The notes below the pieces were generated by a model. That model ran no database searches and had not been told where the DNA came from. It was given only the letters and a program-made list of their open reading frames with translations. This document shows, piece after piece, positions 1 to 7,654 of a DNA stretch of 17,245 bases. The stretch is taken from assembly GCA_016780695.1 (NCBI GenBank), contig JADHLK010000014.1:1-17245 (forward strand), written 5' to 3'. The stretch's first letter is position 1, and each line of letters opens with the position of its first letter. This DNA is from Alphaproteobacteria bacterium (GTDB lineage Bacteria > Pseudomonadota > Alphaproteobacteria > Puniceispirillales > Puniceispirillaceae). A program made the position numbers and the translations under genes.

Positions 1-592
1 AGGTCATGCTGGGCGCGAGGGCCGAAGAATGGGACGGTTTGACCACCACTGTATTGCCAGCCATCAAGGCTTGCGGCAATTTCGCCCCCAATATGGAGAG
101 CGGCCAGTTCCAGGGCACAATCAGCGTGGCAACACCGCGCGGCTGGCGGGTGATAATGGTATCAAAGGGCGGGCCATGCTCAATCTCATCAGCGGCCAGC
201 CGTTCCGCATAATCAGCTGTTAAGCGAAACCGGTCGCCCAGCCGCGACATCTCCAGCAAGGTTTCAAAGATAATCTTGCCATGTTCCCGGCAAAATAGCC
301 GCGAGCGATAATCCACATCTTCTTGATCAGAGACCAGATAATCGGCTATCTCATGCAGCTTGGCCGAGCGTTCTGCATAGCTGGTCCGGGACCAGGCCGG
401 AAAAGCAGCATGGGCCGCGCGCACCGCCTCATCAACATCACGCACTGAAGCCTTGGCAGCATAGCCAACCAGCTCATCAGGACGGGCCGGATTATAGAGA
501 TCATAGGTGCGCCCGCCTTCAGCAGCCCGCACAACCCCATCAATATAAATGCCTGTGGTGACAGCTGTATCGAGATTTCTGGATGCAAACAT
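1..592 (-). CDS. Aldehyde dehydrogenase, N-terminal part (runs off the left edge)
   Basis: The first 197 codons of an NAD(P)+-dependent aldehyde dehydrogenase are present; the 3' end lies beyond position 1. The motif PWNWPLS (Asn162, the oxyanion-hole Asn of the family) and VVVKPS (Lys185, cofactor binding) sit in the usual order. The catalytic Glu and Cys would be outside the window, so activity cannot be judged. The start at 592 is supported by a purine-rich AGGAAA ribosome site a few bases upstream on the minus strand. It follows the flotillin gene by 49 bp on the same strand and is probably the last visible member of the same transcription unit. It is a different protein from the complete aldehyde dehydrogenase at 3163-4623. 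A role in oxidising an aromatic aldehyde is inferred from context only; the substrate cannot be read from the sequence. Confidence 0.9.
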   Translation of the reverse strand, partial: MFASRNLDTAVTTGIYIDGVVRAAEGGRTYDLYNPARPDELVGYAAKASVRDVDEAVRAAHAAFPAWSRTSYAERSAKLHEIADYLVSDQEDVDYRSRLFCREHGKIIFETLLEMSRLGDRFRLTADYAERLAADEIEHGPPFDTIITRQPRGVATLIVPWNWPLSILGAKLPQALMAGNTVVVKPSHSSALAPSMT

Positions 593-641
593 GATCGTTT
601 CCTGCCTTTCCTGCCATTTCTGGCGATTTTTTAAAAACAGA

Positions 642-2279
642 TTAGCTCTTATCACTTTCCTCTTGTTTTTTGTTGTCACCGGTCAGACCAGCGATCCCAT
701 CTTCCAGACTGACCCCCAGCTCCTCGCCGATCTTGCGCAGGCCCGGAAGCTGAACAGCCATATCCATGATGGAGTCCAGCGCCTGATTGACCGGCGGCTT
801 GTCAGCCGCTCTTGCCTCAGCTGAGCTGCCCCCGGCTGGCCGGCCCAGCGCGCCGCCTGTCACATGGTGGATTTTAATGGAGTCGATTTTCTCAGCAGGC
901 TTGACCATCTGCTCAACAATACGCGGCAGCGCTTCCAGCCGAGCCTTGTCACGATTCAGATCAATCATATCCGGGCTCATCACATTCTCTGCCTCTACCG
1001 AAGCGCGCTTGCCTGCTGCCTTGACTGCCAGCTCCTCAGCCAGAGTGCTGAGCCGGATTTTTTCTGCCTCGGCTTCCGATTTTGAGGCTTTCAGCCGGGC
1101 TTCTGCCAGCTGTACCAGGGTTGCCGCCTCAGTGTCAGCAGCACTGCGCTTGCGCATCCCATGCACCTTGCCCTCTTTTTCAGCAGCAATGATATCGAGT
1201 GCCTTACCGCGTTCTGCAGCGGCCAAAGCCCGCGCACTTTCAATCTCCTCAGCAGCCCGTGCCGCTTCTGCCCGGGCAAGGCTGGCAGCCGCTTCTGCCT
1301 TGGCCTCATCCTGGCTGTGTCGATTGATTTTTATGGCACTGTCCTGCTCGGCAGTTTGCAAGGCAAGGCGCTGGGCGATCTCGGCTTTCCTAATCTCCTC
1401 ATCGCGCTGAATATCGCTGGCCCGAATGGTTTTTTCCATATTGATCTTGGCCGCGTTAGAGGCAATTTCTGCCTCTGCCTTGGATGTTGCGATTTCAGCC
1501 AGCTGCGCCGCGCGCAAGCTCTCCAGCTGCTGGGCCTGTTTTATCTGCGCCTCTTGTTCTTCTAAATTGATTTCCAGAGTGCGCTTGGCCGCTTCCATCG
1601 CTGAGCGTTTGACCGATACTTCGGCATCCGCATCAATCGTGGCGCGTTCCTTTTTCGACTTGGCAATCACCTCAGCCAGCTTGCGCATACCCACCGCGTT
1701 AAAGGCGTTATTTTCATCAAGCGATTTGAACGGCGTCTGATCAAGGGCAGTCAGCGAGACGGATTCCAGCTCCAGACCATTGCGGCGAATCTCATCTGTC
1801 AGCGCATTTTTCACATCCTTGACGAACGCGCCGCGCCCTTCATGCAGCTCATCCATGGTTAGCTGGGCGGCCACCGAGCGCAGCGTGTCGATCAGCTTGC
1901 CTTCAATCAATTCCCGCAGCTTGTCTGCATCAAAAATGCGATTGCCAAGCGTCTGTGAGGCGCGCGCAATGGATTCTTCTGTCGGCTCAACTGAGACATA
2001 GAATTCCACGCCAACATCAACCCGCAGGCGATCCTTGGTGATCAGAGCCTGATCCCCGTGCCGCCTGACCTCCAGCCGCATGGTCTGCATATTTACCCGG
2101 CTGACCCGGTGGAAATAGGGTAGGACAATCACCCCGCCATCCAGCACAACCTTGCGGCCCCCAAGGCCGGTGCGCACCAACGATACTTCGCGAGAGGCAC
2201 GCTCATAAAGCCATGCCGCAACCACAACCAGAACGGCGATGACGACAATGGCAAGAAGAATAATCGATGTAGCGGACAT
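642..2279 (-). CDS. Flotillin / SPFH-domain membrane protein, YqiK type
   Basis: This 545-residue protein has one N-terminal membrane segment (about residues 5-24), an SPFH/band-7 domain (about 25-190), and a long Ala/Glu/Lys-rich coiled coil (about 200-430). A short tail with an Ala/Gly/Pro-rich linker and a final helical part follows. Length and order match bacterial flotillins such as E. coli YqiK. Flotillins form large membrane-bound oligomers linked to membrane microdomains, fluidity and envelope stress. The start is fixed by GGGAGAG six bases upstream of the ATG. It lies 18 bp after the SDR gene and is probably co-transcribed with the transporter and dehydrogenase genes. The small NfeD/YqiJ-type membrane partner that often accompanies flotillins is absent from both sides. 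Its position in a catabolic operon is unusual; protection against a membrane-active aromatic substrate is a guess. Confidence 0.9.
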   Translation of the reverse strand: MSATSIILLAIVVIAVLVVVAAWLYERASREVSLVRTGLGGRKVVLDGGVIVLPYFHRVSRVNMQTMRLEVRRHGDQALITKDRLRVDVGVEFYVSVEPTEESIARASQTLGNRIFDADKLRELIEGKLIDTLRSVAAQLTMDELHEGRGAFVKDVKNALTDEIRRNGLELESVSLTALDQTPFKSLDENNAFNAVGMRKLAEVIAKSKKERATIDADAEVSVKRSAMEAAKRTLEINLEEQEAQIKQAQQLESLRAAQLAEIATSKAEAEIASNAAKINMEKTIRASDIQRDEEIRKAEIAQRLALQTAEQDSAIKINRHSQDEAKAEAAASLARAEAARAAEEIESARALAAAERGKALDIIAAEKEGKVHGMRKRSAADTEAATLVQLAEARLKASKSEAEAEKIRLSTLAEELAVKAAGKRASVEAENVMSPDMIDLNRDKARLEALPRIVEQMVKPAEKIDSIKIHHVTGGALGRPAGGSSAEARAADKPPVNQALDSIMDMAVQLPGLRKIGEELGVSLEDGIAGLTGDNKKQEESDKS

Positions 2280-2297
2280 CTTAATCTCTCCCTTTCA

Positions 2298-3122
2298 TTA
2301 AAAATTATGCATGTTCTGGTAGATATGCCCGGACATACCCCCATCCAGCATCAGGTTGGTTCCACGGAACCAATGCGTCATATCAGACAGCATGAAACAA
2401 ACAACCGGGGCCACATCATCCGGCCGGCCAATTCGGTCATTGAGGTTCAAATCCTCTTCAGCCCGCTTGCCCAGCGTTTTGGCAAAATCCTGTAGAATAG
2501 GTGTTTCCACCGGACCCGGGCTGATCGCATTCAGCCGGATCCCGCGATCTCTCCAGGTCCAGCGATTTTTCATTGTCCAGACAACCAGCGCTTCCTTGCT
2601 GAAGAAATAGCTTCGGCCGCCTTCATTGCTGATTTTATAGTCCTGCATGAAGCGCTCCACATCTTCAAATTCCAGATGCTCAGAGGCTTTGATCGCCGGC
2701 ATGGATTGCTGCCAGCCAAACCCGGCCAGCGAGGCCAGATTGACGATTGACGCATTGTCTTTCAGCTTCGGTATCATCAGCTCGGTAAAATATTTCAACC
2801 CGACCAGATTCACCTTCAGCACCAGATCAGCTGGCGCGGTCGGCGGCAATCCGGCAATATTGGCCAGCCCATCTATCCCGTCAGGCAGGGCTTTTACCAG
2901 AGCCTGTATGGTGCGCCTGTCTGACATATCGGCGAGATACAGCTCATCAACAAAATCCTCTGTCTTGTTCCGGTCCACCCCGATCACATCGCCGCCCAGC
3001 TGTTTGATAAGGCTGGCGGTCTCGCGCCCAATGCCGGATGACACGCCGGTTACCACAATGACCTTGTTGCGGAGCAACTTGCCATAGGTCCAGTCGCGAT
3101 TTGCCCAATTCGTATCAGTCAT
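2298..3122 (-). CDS. Short-chain dehydrogenase, 3-alpha-HSD / coniferyl-alcohol dehydrogenase-like
   Basis: A 274-residue classical SDR oxidoreductase. It has the cofactor motif TGVSSGIG (residues 25-32), NIAG (88-91), Ser131, and Tyr172-x3-Lys176. Ser and Tyr are 41 residues apart instead of the usual 12-13. The same long insertion occurs in 3-alpha-hydroxysteroid dehydrogenase/carbonyl reductase of Comamonas testosteroni and in coniferyl-alcohol dehydrogenases (CalA). The ATG at 3122 has a strong AGGAGG seven bases upstream (3130-3135). The gene lies 40 bp after an aldehyde dehydrogenase, so a consecutive alcohol-to-aldehyde-to-acid oxidation of an aromatic side chain is the simplest reading. 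That role is inferred. A steroid or other carbonyl substrate is possible on family grounds, but no steroid-degradation gene is visible. Confidence 0.88.
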   Translation of the reverse strand: MTDTNWANRDWTYGKLLRNKVIVVTGVSSGIGRETASLIKQLGGDVIGVDRNKTEDFVDELYLADMSDRRTIQALVKALPDGIDGLANIAGLPPTAPADLVLKVNLVGLKYFTELMIPKLKDNASIVNLASLAGFGWQQSMPAIKASEHLEFEDVERFMQDYKISNEGGRSYFFSKEALVVWTMKNRWTWRDRGIRLNAISPGPVETPILQDFAKTLGKRAEEDLNLNDRIGRPDDVAPVVCFMLSDMTHWFRGTNLMLDGGMSGHIYQNMHNF

Positions 3123-3162
3123 GCTCTTGCCTCCTGCCTCATCAGGTTAGACCCCATTGGAT

Positions 3163-4623
3163 TTAGAATACAGGCGGGTATTTGCGCCCGCCGCGCTCCA
3201 GCGTCACCCAGCGGGTTTCGGTGAAGGTCTCGGTTGACCAGCGCCCGCCATGGCGGCCTACACCAGATGATTTTGATCCGCCAAACGGCACATGCGGCTC
3301 ATCATTCACTGAGCTGCAATTAATATGGCACATACCTGTTTCCAGCGCGCCAGCAATCGCCAGACCGCGCGCCTCATTACGGGTAATCACCCCGGAAGAC
3401 AGGCCATATTCGCTGTCATTGGCAATCGCGATAGCTTCTGAATCCTCGCGGAATGGGATCACCGGCACCACCGGGCCGAAGGTTTCTTCGGCATAGATTT
3501 TCATATCCGGGGTCACACCTGTGAGGATGGTCGGCTCAACAAAGCGGCCCTCAACCTTGCCGCCCAGCACCGCCTTGGCCCCCTTGGCCAGCGCATCCTC
3601 TATCTGTTCCTTGACCTTGCCAGCCTGCTTATCATTGATCAGCGGCCCTATCACATTTCCATTATCTGCCAGCGGATCGCCCACTTTCAACTTGGCGGCC
3701 CGCGCCACAAAAGCCTGCAGGAAATCATCATATATCTGTTCTTGAACCAGAATCTTTTCCACCGACATACAGATTTGGCCCTGATGCATGAAGCTGCCAA
3801 AATTGGCGGCTGAAGTCGCCCGTTCCATATCCGCATCTTCACAGATGATCAGCGCATCCTTGCCGCCCAGCTCAACGCAGCATTTTTTCAGATGCGCGCC
3901 AGCCTTGGCCGCGATGATCCGGCCCACCGGCGTAGAGCCGGTAAAGCTGATCCCCTTGATCAGTGGATTTTCGATCAGCTCATCACCAACAGCAGATACA
4001 TTATCGCGGGAGCAGGACACCACATTGAGCACCCCGGCAGGCACGCCGGCCGCCTCAAAAATCTCAGCAAAAATAAGCCCGCCCGTATAGGGGGTTTCCT
4101 CAGATGGTTTCAAAACCACACAATTACCGGCTGCAATCGGAAAGGCCAGACCGCGCGCGGTCAAAAGGGTGGGGAAATTCCACGGGGAAATGACCGTGAC
4201 CACGCCCATTGGCCGCCGCATCGCCATCGAGATTTTATGATGTTCAGACGGCATCACCTCGCCGATCGCGTTATAATTCATCGCCGCAGCTGCGCGAAAC
4301 ACCTCTGGGACATAGCCCGCCTCAAACATCCCCTTGCCGAACCAGCCGCCCCCTTCTCCTTGCAGGGCTTGCACCAGATCATCGCGGCGGCGCTCAAATT
4401 CATCAGCGACTTTCAGCATATAATGCGCCCGCTCACTATAGCTGAGGCCGGCCCATTGCCGAAAAGCGCTCTGTGCTGAATCAATCGCCCGGCGCGCCAT
4501 TTGCACATCGCCATCTGCCACTTCGGCCCAGAGTGAGCCATCTGCCGGGTTCAAATCAGCAAATTTGCTGCTCGTGGCCACCCATGATCCGCCAATATAT
4601 AAATTATCCATAGTCCGTGCCAT
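3163..4623 (-). CDS. NAD(P)+-dependent aldehyde dehydrogenase (aromatic aldehyde / vanillin dehydrogenase-like)
   Basis: A full-length 486-residue aldehyde dehydrogenase. All key residues are visible: Asn149 in SPWNFP, Lys172 in LKPSE, Glu251 in ELGGKDA (general base), Cys285 in QGQICMS (nucleophile) and Glu380 in EETFGP (cofactor). It has no signal peptide and should be cytosolic. Overall style resembles benzaldehyde, vanillin and salicylaldehyde dehydrogenases, but the substrate is not certain. The start codon follows the livF stop codon directly (TAG-ATG, no gap) and has GGGAGG five bases upstream inside the end of livF, so the two are translationally linked. An internal Met5 is a worse start because its spacing to that site is 17 bases. 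Being joined to a transporter operon suggests it acts on the imported compound or a near derivative. Confidence 0.93.
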   Translation of the reverse strand: MARTMDNLYIGGSWVATSSKFADLNPADGSLWAEVADGDVQMARRAIDSAQSAFRQWAGLSYSERAHYMLKVADEFERRRDDLVQALQGEGGGWFGKGMFEAGYVPEVFRAAAAMNYNAIGEVMPSEHHKISMAMRRPMGVVTVISPWNFPTLLTARGLAFPIAAGNCVVLKPSEETPYTGGLIFAEIFEAAGVPAGVLNVVSCSRDNVSAVGDELIENPLIKGISFTGSTPVGRIIAAKAGAHLKKCCVELGGKDALIICEDADMERATSAANFGSFMHQGQICMSVEKILVQEQIYDDFLQAFVARAAKLKVGDPLADNGNVIGPLINDKQAGKVKEQIEDALAKGAKAVLGGKVEGRFVEPTILTGVTPDMKIYAEETFGPVVPVIPFREDSEAIAIANDSEYGLSSGVITRNEARGLAIAGALETGMCHINCSSVNDEPHVPFGGSKSSGVGRHGGRWSTETFTETRWVTLERGGRKYPPVF

Positions 4624-5991
4624 CTAAGCCTCCCTCGCTTTGGTGAGAACGCCGTTATTATCTCTTTTGAACACTTCAACCCGGGCTTTTTTGAAAACCG
4701 GAATATCGGGTAATGGCCCGCGATCCAGCCGCGGCGCCGGGCCCTGCTGTTGGCTGCGGCTGGCGGGCGGTTGCTGTGTTCCCTGACGCGCCTTTTCGGC
4801 TGCTGCTTCAAAATCATTAAGCAAGGCCGCAATTTCCGCATCCGTGGATGCAGCCGGCGCTACCGAGGATTTGACAGACGGACTATCTAAGGCTGCCCTC
4901 TGGCCGGCCCTGCCGGGCTCGTCTGCTGAGGGTGTTATGGTCACTATCCGCGGAGCCGGGGCCACCTTTACGGTTTGGCGCACTGGCATAGAAACATCCC
5001 GGCGCGGGGTGGCCGCCTGACTGGCCCGCGAAAGCAGCTGGCCCATATCCGCCCCGCCCAGCAGCTGATCAGCGCGTTGCACACCACCAGCAAGTCCGGC
5101 AGGCTTGATAAAGACCTTCTCGTTACCGCCGCTTGCCGGGGCCGCCTGTTGCGGCTCTGCTGGAGCGCGAGCCGCTTGCGGCGCACCCGTAGCCGGTGCT
5201 TCGCCAGCCGGGGATTTTGGAGGGGCTGCCGGAGCTATCGGCTTCAGCTTTGCTGCCAAAGGCCGCGGGCTGGCCGCCTTGCCCCCACCACCCAGATAGG
5301 CTGCCTGCACCGCCGGGTCAGAGGCCAGGCTGGCCGCATCATTTTCGCCCACCAGCTGGCCATTTTCGATCAGATAGCCCCGATCCGCAATCGACAGGGA
5401 TAATTTGGCATTCTGTTCGACCACCAGCACGCCAATACCGGTCTCGCGGATTTTGCCCAAGGCCTGAAATAATTCACGGCTAAGCAGCGGGGACAAGCCA
5501 AGCGAAGGTTCATCCAGCATCAAGATTGACGGATCAGACATTAAGGCCCGACCGACAGCCACCATCTGCTGCTCACCGCCAGACATTGTGCGGGCAATCT
5601 GGCGGCGACGCTCACGCAATTTTGGAAACAGGGTCAGCACCTGGTCCAGATTGGCCACCTGTTTATCGCGGGCGCGCGTATTAAACGCCCCCAGACGCAG
5701 ATTTTCTTCAACGCTCAGATCACCGAAAATGGCCCGCCCCTCTGGAACCAAGGCAATGCCGGCGGTTACAATCTCATCCGGGCTCATCCCCAGCAGCGAT
5801 TCCCCCTTAAAGGAAATATCGCCTGCCACCTGTCCCTTGCTGAGGCCCGCGATAGCCCGCAACAAAGAGGATTTACCCGCGCCATTCGCGCCGAGAATGA
5901 CGACAACCTCCCCAATCCCGGTCTTTATTGTGATATCCCGGACCGCCTGATGCTGGCCATAGCTGATAGCAAGATTTTTTACCGAGAGCAT
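4624..5991 (-). CDS. livF: Branched-chain amino acid-type ABC transporter ATPase LivF with long C-terminal extension
   Basis: ATP-binding subunit of a Liv-type (HAAT) importer. The first about 235 residues are an ordinary LivF: Walker A GANGAGKS (34-41), signature MSGGEQ (136-141), Walker B ILMLDE (156-161), and VEQNA (191-195) in place of the switch His, as is usual in LivF. Members of the family normally end there. This one continues for about 220 residues of Ala/Pro/Gln-rich, probably disordered sequence. Two more ordered patches interrupt it: an acidic helical stretch at about 382-402, and a basic, hydrophobic end with VFKKARVEVFKRD at 432-444. There is no frameshift and the extension is continuous with the LivF frame. 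The start overlaps the livG stop by one base (TAATG) with GGGGGAGG seven bases upstream. The function of the tail is unknown. Confidence 0.93.
   Translation of the reverse strand: MLSVKNLAISYGQHQAVRDITIKTGIGEVVVILGANGAGKSSLLRAIAGLSKGQVAGDISFKGESLLGMSPDEIVTAGIALVPEGRAIFGDLSVEENLRLGAFNTRARDKQVANLDQVLTLFPKLRERRRQIARTMSGGEQQMVAVGRALMSDPSILMLDEPSLGLSPLLSRELFQALGKIRETGIGVLVVEQNAKLSLSIADRGYLIENGQLVGENDAASLASDPAVQAAYLGGGGKAASPRPLAAKLKPIAPAAPPKSPAGEAPATGAPQAARAPAEPQQAAPASGGNEKVFIKPAGLAGGVQRADQLLGGADMGQLLSRASQAATPRRDVSMPVRQTVKVAPAPRIVTITPSADEPGRAGQRAALDSPSVKSSVAPAASTDAEIAALLNDFEAAAEKARQGTQQPPASRSQQQGPAPRLDRGPLPDIPVFKKARVEVFKRDNNGVLTKAREA
4629..4634 (-). promoter_or_regulatory. Ribosome binding site deciding the aldehyde dehydrogenase start
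   Basis: GGGAGG on the minus strand lies inside the last codons of livF, five bases before the ATG at 4623. It favours that ATG over the in-frame ATG twelve bases further in. Confidence 0.75.
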
Positions 5992-6725
5992 TATATATCC
6001 TCCCCCAGATAGACTTTGATGACTTCTGGATCAGACAGCACTTCTTGAGGCCGCCCTTCGGCAATTTTTGCGCCAGCTGCCATCACCAGACAGCGATCAC
6101 ACAAGGACCGGATGGCATCCATCACATGTTCAACCAAGATGATCGTAATCCCCTCATCCCGCAGCGAGTGAATCAAATCGATGCCCTCTTGCAATTCGGT
6201 CGGGTTGAGACCTGCCAGCCATTCATCAAGCAGCAGCACCTCAGGCTTTGCGGCCAGCGCCCGCGCCAGCTCCAGCCGCTTCTGGTCAATATAGGTAAGA
6301 GCCGTTGCAGGAACCGATTGCTGACCGCCGAGACCAACCCTCTCCAGCAGCTTGCTGGCTTCATGGCGGGCTTGCTCCCCCCACAGCCGCTGATGACCGA
6401 AAACCATGCCGGCCATCGCATTTTCCAGCAGGGTCAGCGACGGCAGAATCCGCACCAGCTGAAAGGTGCGGGCAATCCCGCGCCGGTTTATCTCATGGGA
6501 CGACAGGCGCGATATATAGCGCCCATTCAGGCTGATGGTTCCTTCATTGAGAGCCAGCGCACCGGAAATCAAATTCATCATCGTGGTCTTGCCTGACCCG
6601 TTCGGGCCGATAATGCCCATTACTTCGTTCCGGCTCACATCAAAGGACAGGTTATTGACCGCTACCAGACCGCCAAACCGCTTGGTAACATTCTGGACAG
6701 CCAGCACCAGACTGGTCTCTACCAT
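5991..6725 (-). CDS. livG: Branched-chain amino acid-type ABC transporter ATPase LivG
   Basis: Second ATP-binding subunit of the importer, 244 residues as expected for LivG. Walker A is GPNGSGKT (40-47), Walker B LLLDE (164-168), switch His200 in VEHVM. The signature region reads TYIDQ (144-148) and the D-loop DEWLAGLN, both less canonical than LSYG.Q and DEPAAGLN but within what LivG-like subunits show. The reading frame is open further upstream to an ATG at 6902, but that stretch overlaps livM. The ATG at 6725 was chosen because AAGGAGG lies eight bases upstream and the LivG domain begins directly after it. It overlaps the end of livM by 7 bases and the start of livF by 1 base, so the subunits are translationally coupled. 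Confidence 0.94.
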   Translation of the reverse strand: MVETSLVLAVQNVTKRFGGLVAVNNLSFDVSRNEVMGIIGPNGSGKTTMMNLISGALALNEGTISLNGRYISRLSSHEINRRGIARTFQLVRILPSLTLLENAMAGMVFGHQRLWGEQARHEASKLLERVGLGGQQSVPATALTYIDQKRLELARALAAKPEVLLLDEWLAGLNPTELQEGIDLIHSLRDEGITIILVEHVMDAIRSLCDRCLVMAAGAKIAEGRPQEVLSDPEVIKVYLGEDI

Positions 6726-7654
6726 GTCGAACGCCTCCTTTTTGCCCATGTCTCTTCCAGCCGGCCCAGCACACCATGCGGCAGGAAATAGACAATCACC
6801 AGAAACGCAATACCCAGAACCAGCGTTGAATAGTTGGAATAATTGGCGTTGATATATTCCTGCAGCAGCGCAAAGGGAATCACCCCGACTATCGGCCCCC
6901 ATAATCGGCCCGTCCCGCCCAGCAGGGCCATAATCACAACAATAAAGGACAGCTCCGGCGAAAACACACCATTAGGCTCAATATAGGTATAGCGCGGTGC
7001 GATCAAAGCCCCGACCAAAGAAGCTACAAATCCTGAAAAAGTGAACAAAATCACCTTGGAAAAAGCGGTATTGATGCCGACATGGCGGGCCACCATCTCA
7101 TCATTGCCGATAATCCGCATGGCAAAACCAAGGCGCGAGCGGGCAATCCACCAGCCTGCCAGATAGACCAAAGCTGCCACCAGAACCAAATGTATATAAA
7201 TATCGGCCTCACCCAAATCGGTCAGCACATAAAGACCACGGGACCCGGTAAAATTATTCTGTATCCAGGAAACCAGCGTGCGGATCATCTCCGCCAGGCC
7301 CAGAGTGAAAATCACAAAATATACGCCAGACAGCCGCAAGGTTGCCAACCCCACCAAGAAGGCCAGCACCGTTCCGGCCAGTGAAGCGATCACCACCATA
7401 GTCCAATAGTCAGTATTGTAATCAGACATGCCGGTGCCAACCAGAAAACCGCCCACCCCGAAAAAGGCCGCTGTCGCAAGAGATATGTAATGTGTCGGGC
7501 CAGAAAACAGGGCCCAGCTGGTGGACAGCACGGTAAACATCGCAATGGTCAGCGCAATAGACATCCAATAGCCATTGGCCACCAGCGGCACACAGGCGGC
7601 CAATGCGAGCAGGATGGCCCCCCAGACAAGCTGTTTGACATCGCCGCTGGTCAT
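6719..7654 (-). CDS. livM: Branched-chain amino acid-type ABC transporter permease LivM
   Basis: Inner-membrane permease subunit of 311 residues with many hydrophobic segments. The family stretch SGPTHYISLATAAFFGVGGF (about 51-70) and the late loop ALLGGTGRLWGP, which contacts the ATPases, are present. Together with LivH it forms the channel. The ATG at 7654 overlaps the livH stop (ATGA, 4 bp) and has GGAGG eight bases upstream. The transported compound cannot be read from a permease; the surrounding aromatic genes suggest an aromatic acid rather than an amino acid. Known members of this transporter class move benzoate-, hydroxybenzoate- and phenylpropenoid-type compounds as well as amino acids. 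Confidence 0.93.
   Translation of the reverse strand: MTSGDVKQLVWGAILLALAACVPLVANGYWMSIALTIAMFTVLSTSWALFSGPTHYISLATAAFFGVGGFLVGTGMSDYNTDYWTMVVIASLAGTVLAFLVGLATLRLSGVYFVIFTLGLAEMIRTLVSWIQNNFTGSRGLYVLTDLGEADIYIHLVLVAALVYLAGWWIARSRLGFAMRIIGNDEMVARHVGINTAFSKVILFTFSGFVASLVGALIAPRYTYIEPNGVFSPELSFIVVIMALLGGTGRLWGPIVGVIPFALLQEYINANYSNYSTLVLGIAFLVIVYFLPHGVLGRLEETWAKRRRSTW
6734..6740 (-). promoter_or_regulatory. Strong ribosome binding site deciding the livG start
   Basis: AAGGAGG on the minus strand, eight bases before the ATG at 6725 and inside the end of livM. It supports the 244-residue form over a 303-residue reading that would begin deep inside livM. Confidence 0.8.

Noticed and set aside
787..1410. 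Plus-strand open frame of 207 codons opposite the flotillin gene
   Set aside because: The Ser/Ala-rich product is the mirror of the Ala/Glu/Lys coiled-coil codons on the minus strand; it is a composition artefact.
3892..4479. Plus-strand open frame of 195 codons opposite the aldehyde dehydrogenase gene
   Set aside because: The His/Arg-rich product matches no family I know and lies entirely antisense to a fully conserved aldehyde dehydrogenase.
6726..6902. Upstream extension of livG to an ATG at 6902
   Set aside because: The added residues lie within the livM coding sequence in another frame, do not resemble LivG, and a strong AAGGAGG marks the ATG at 6725.
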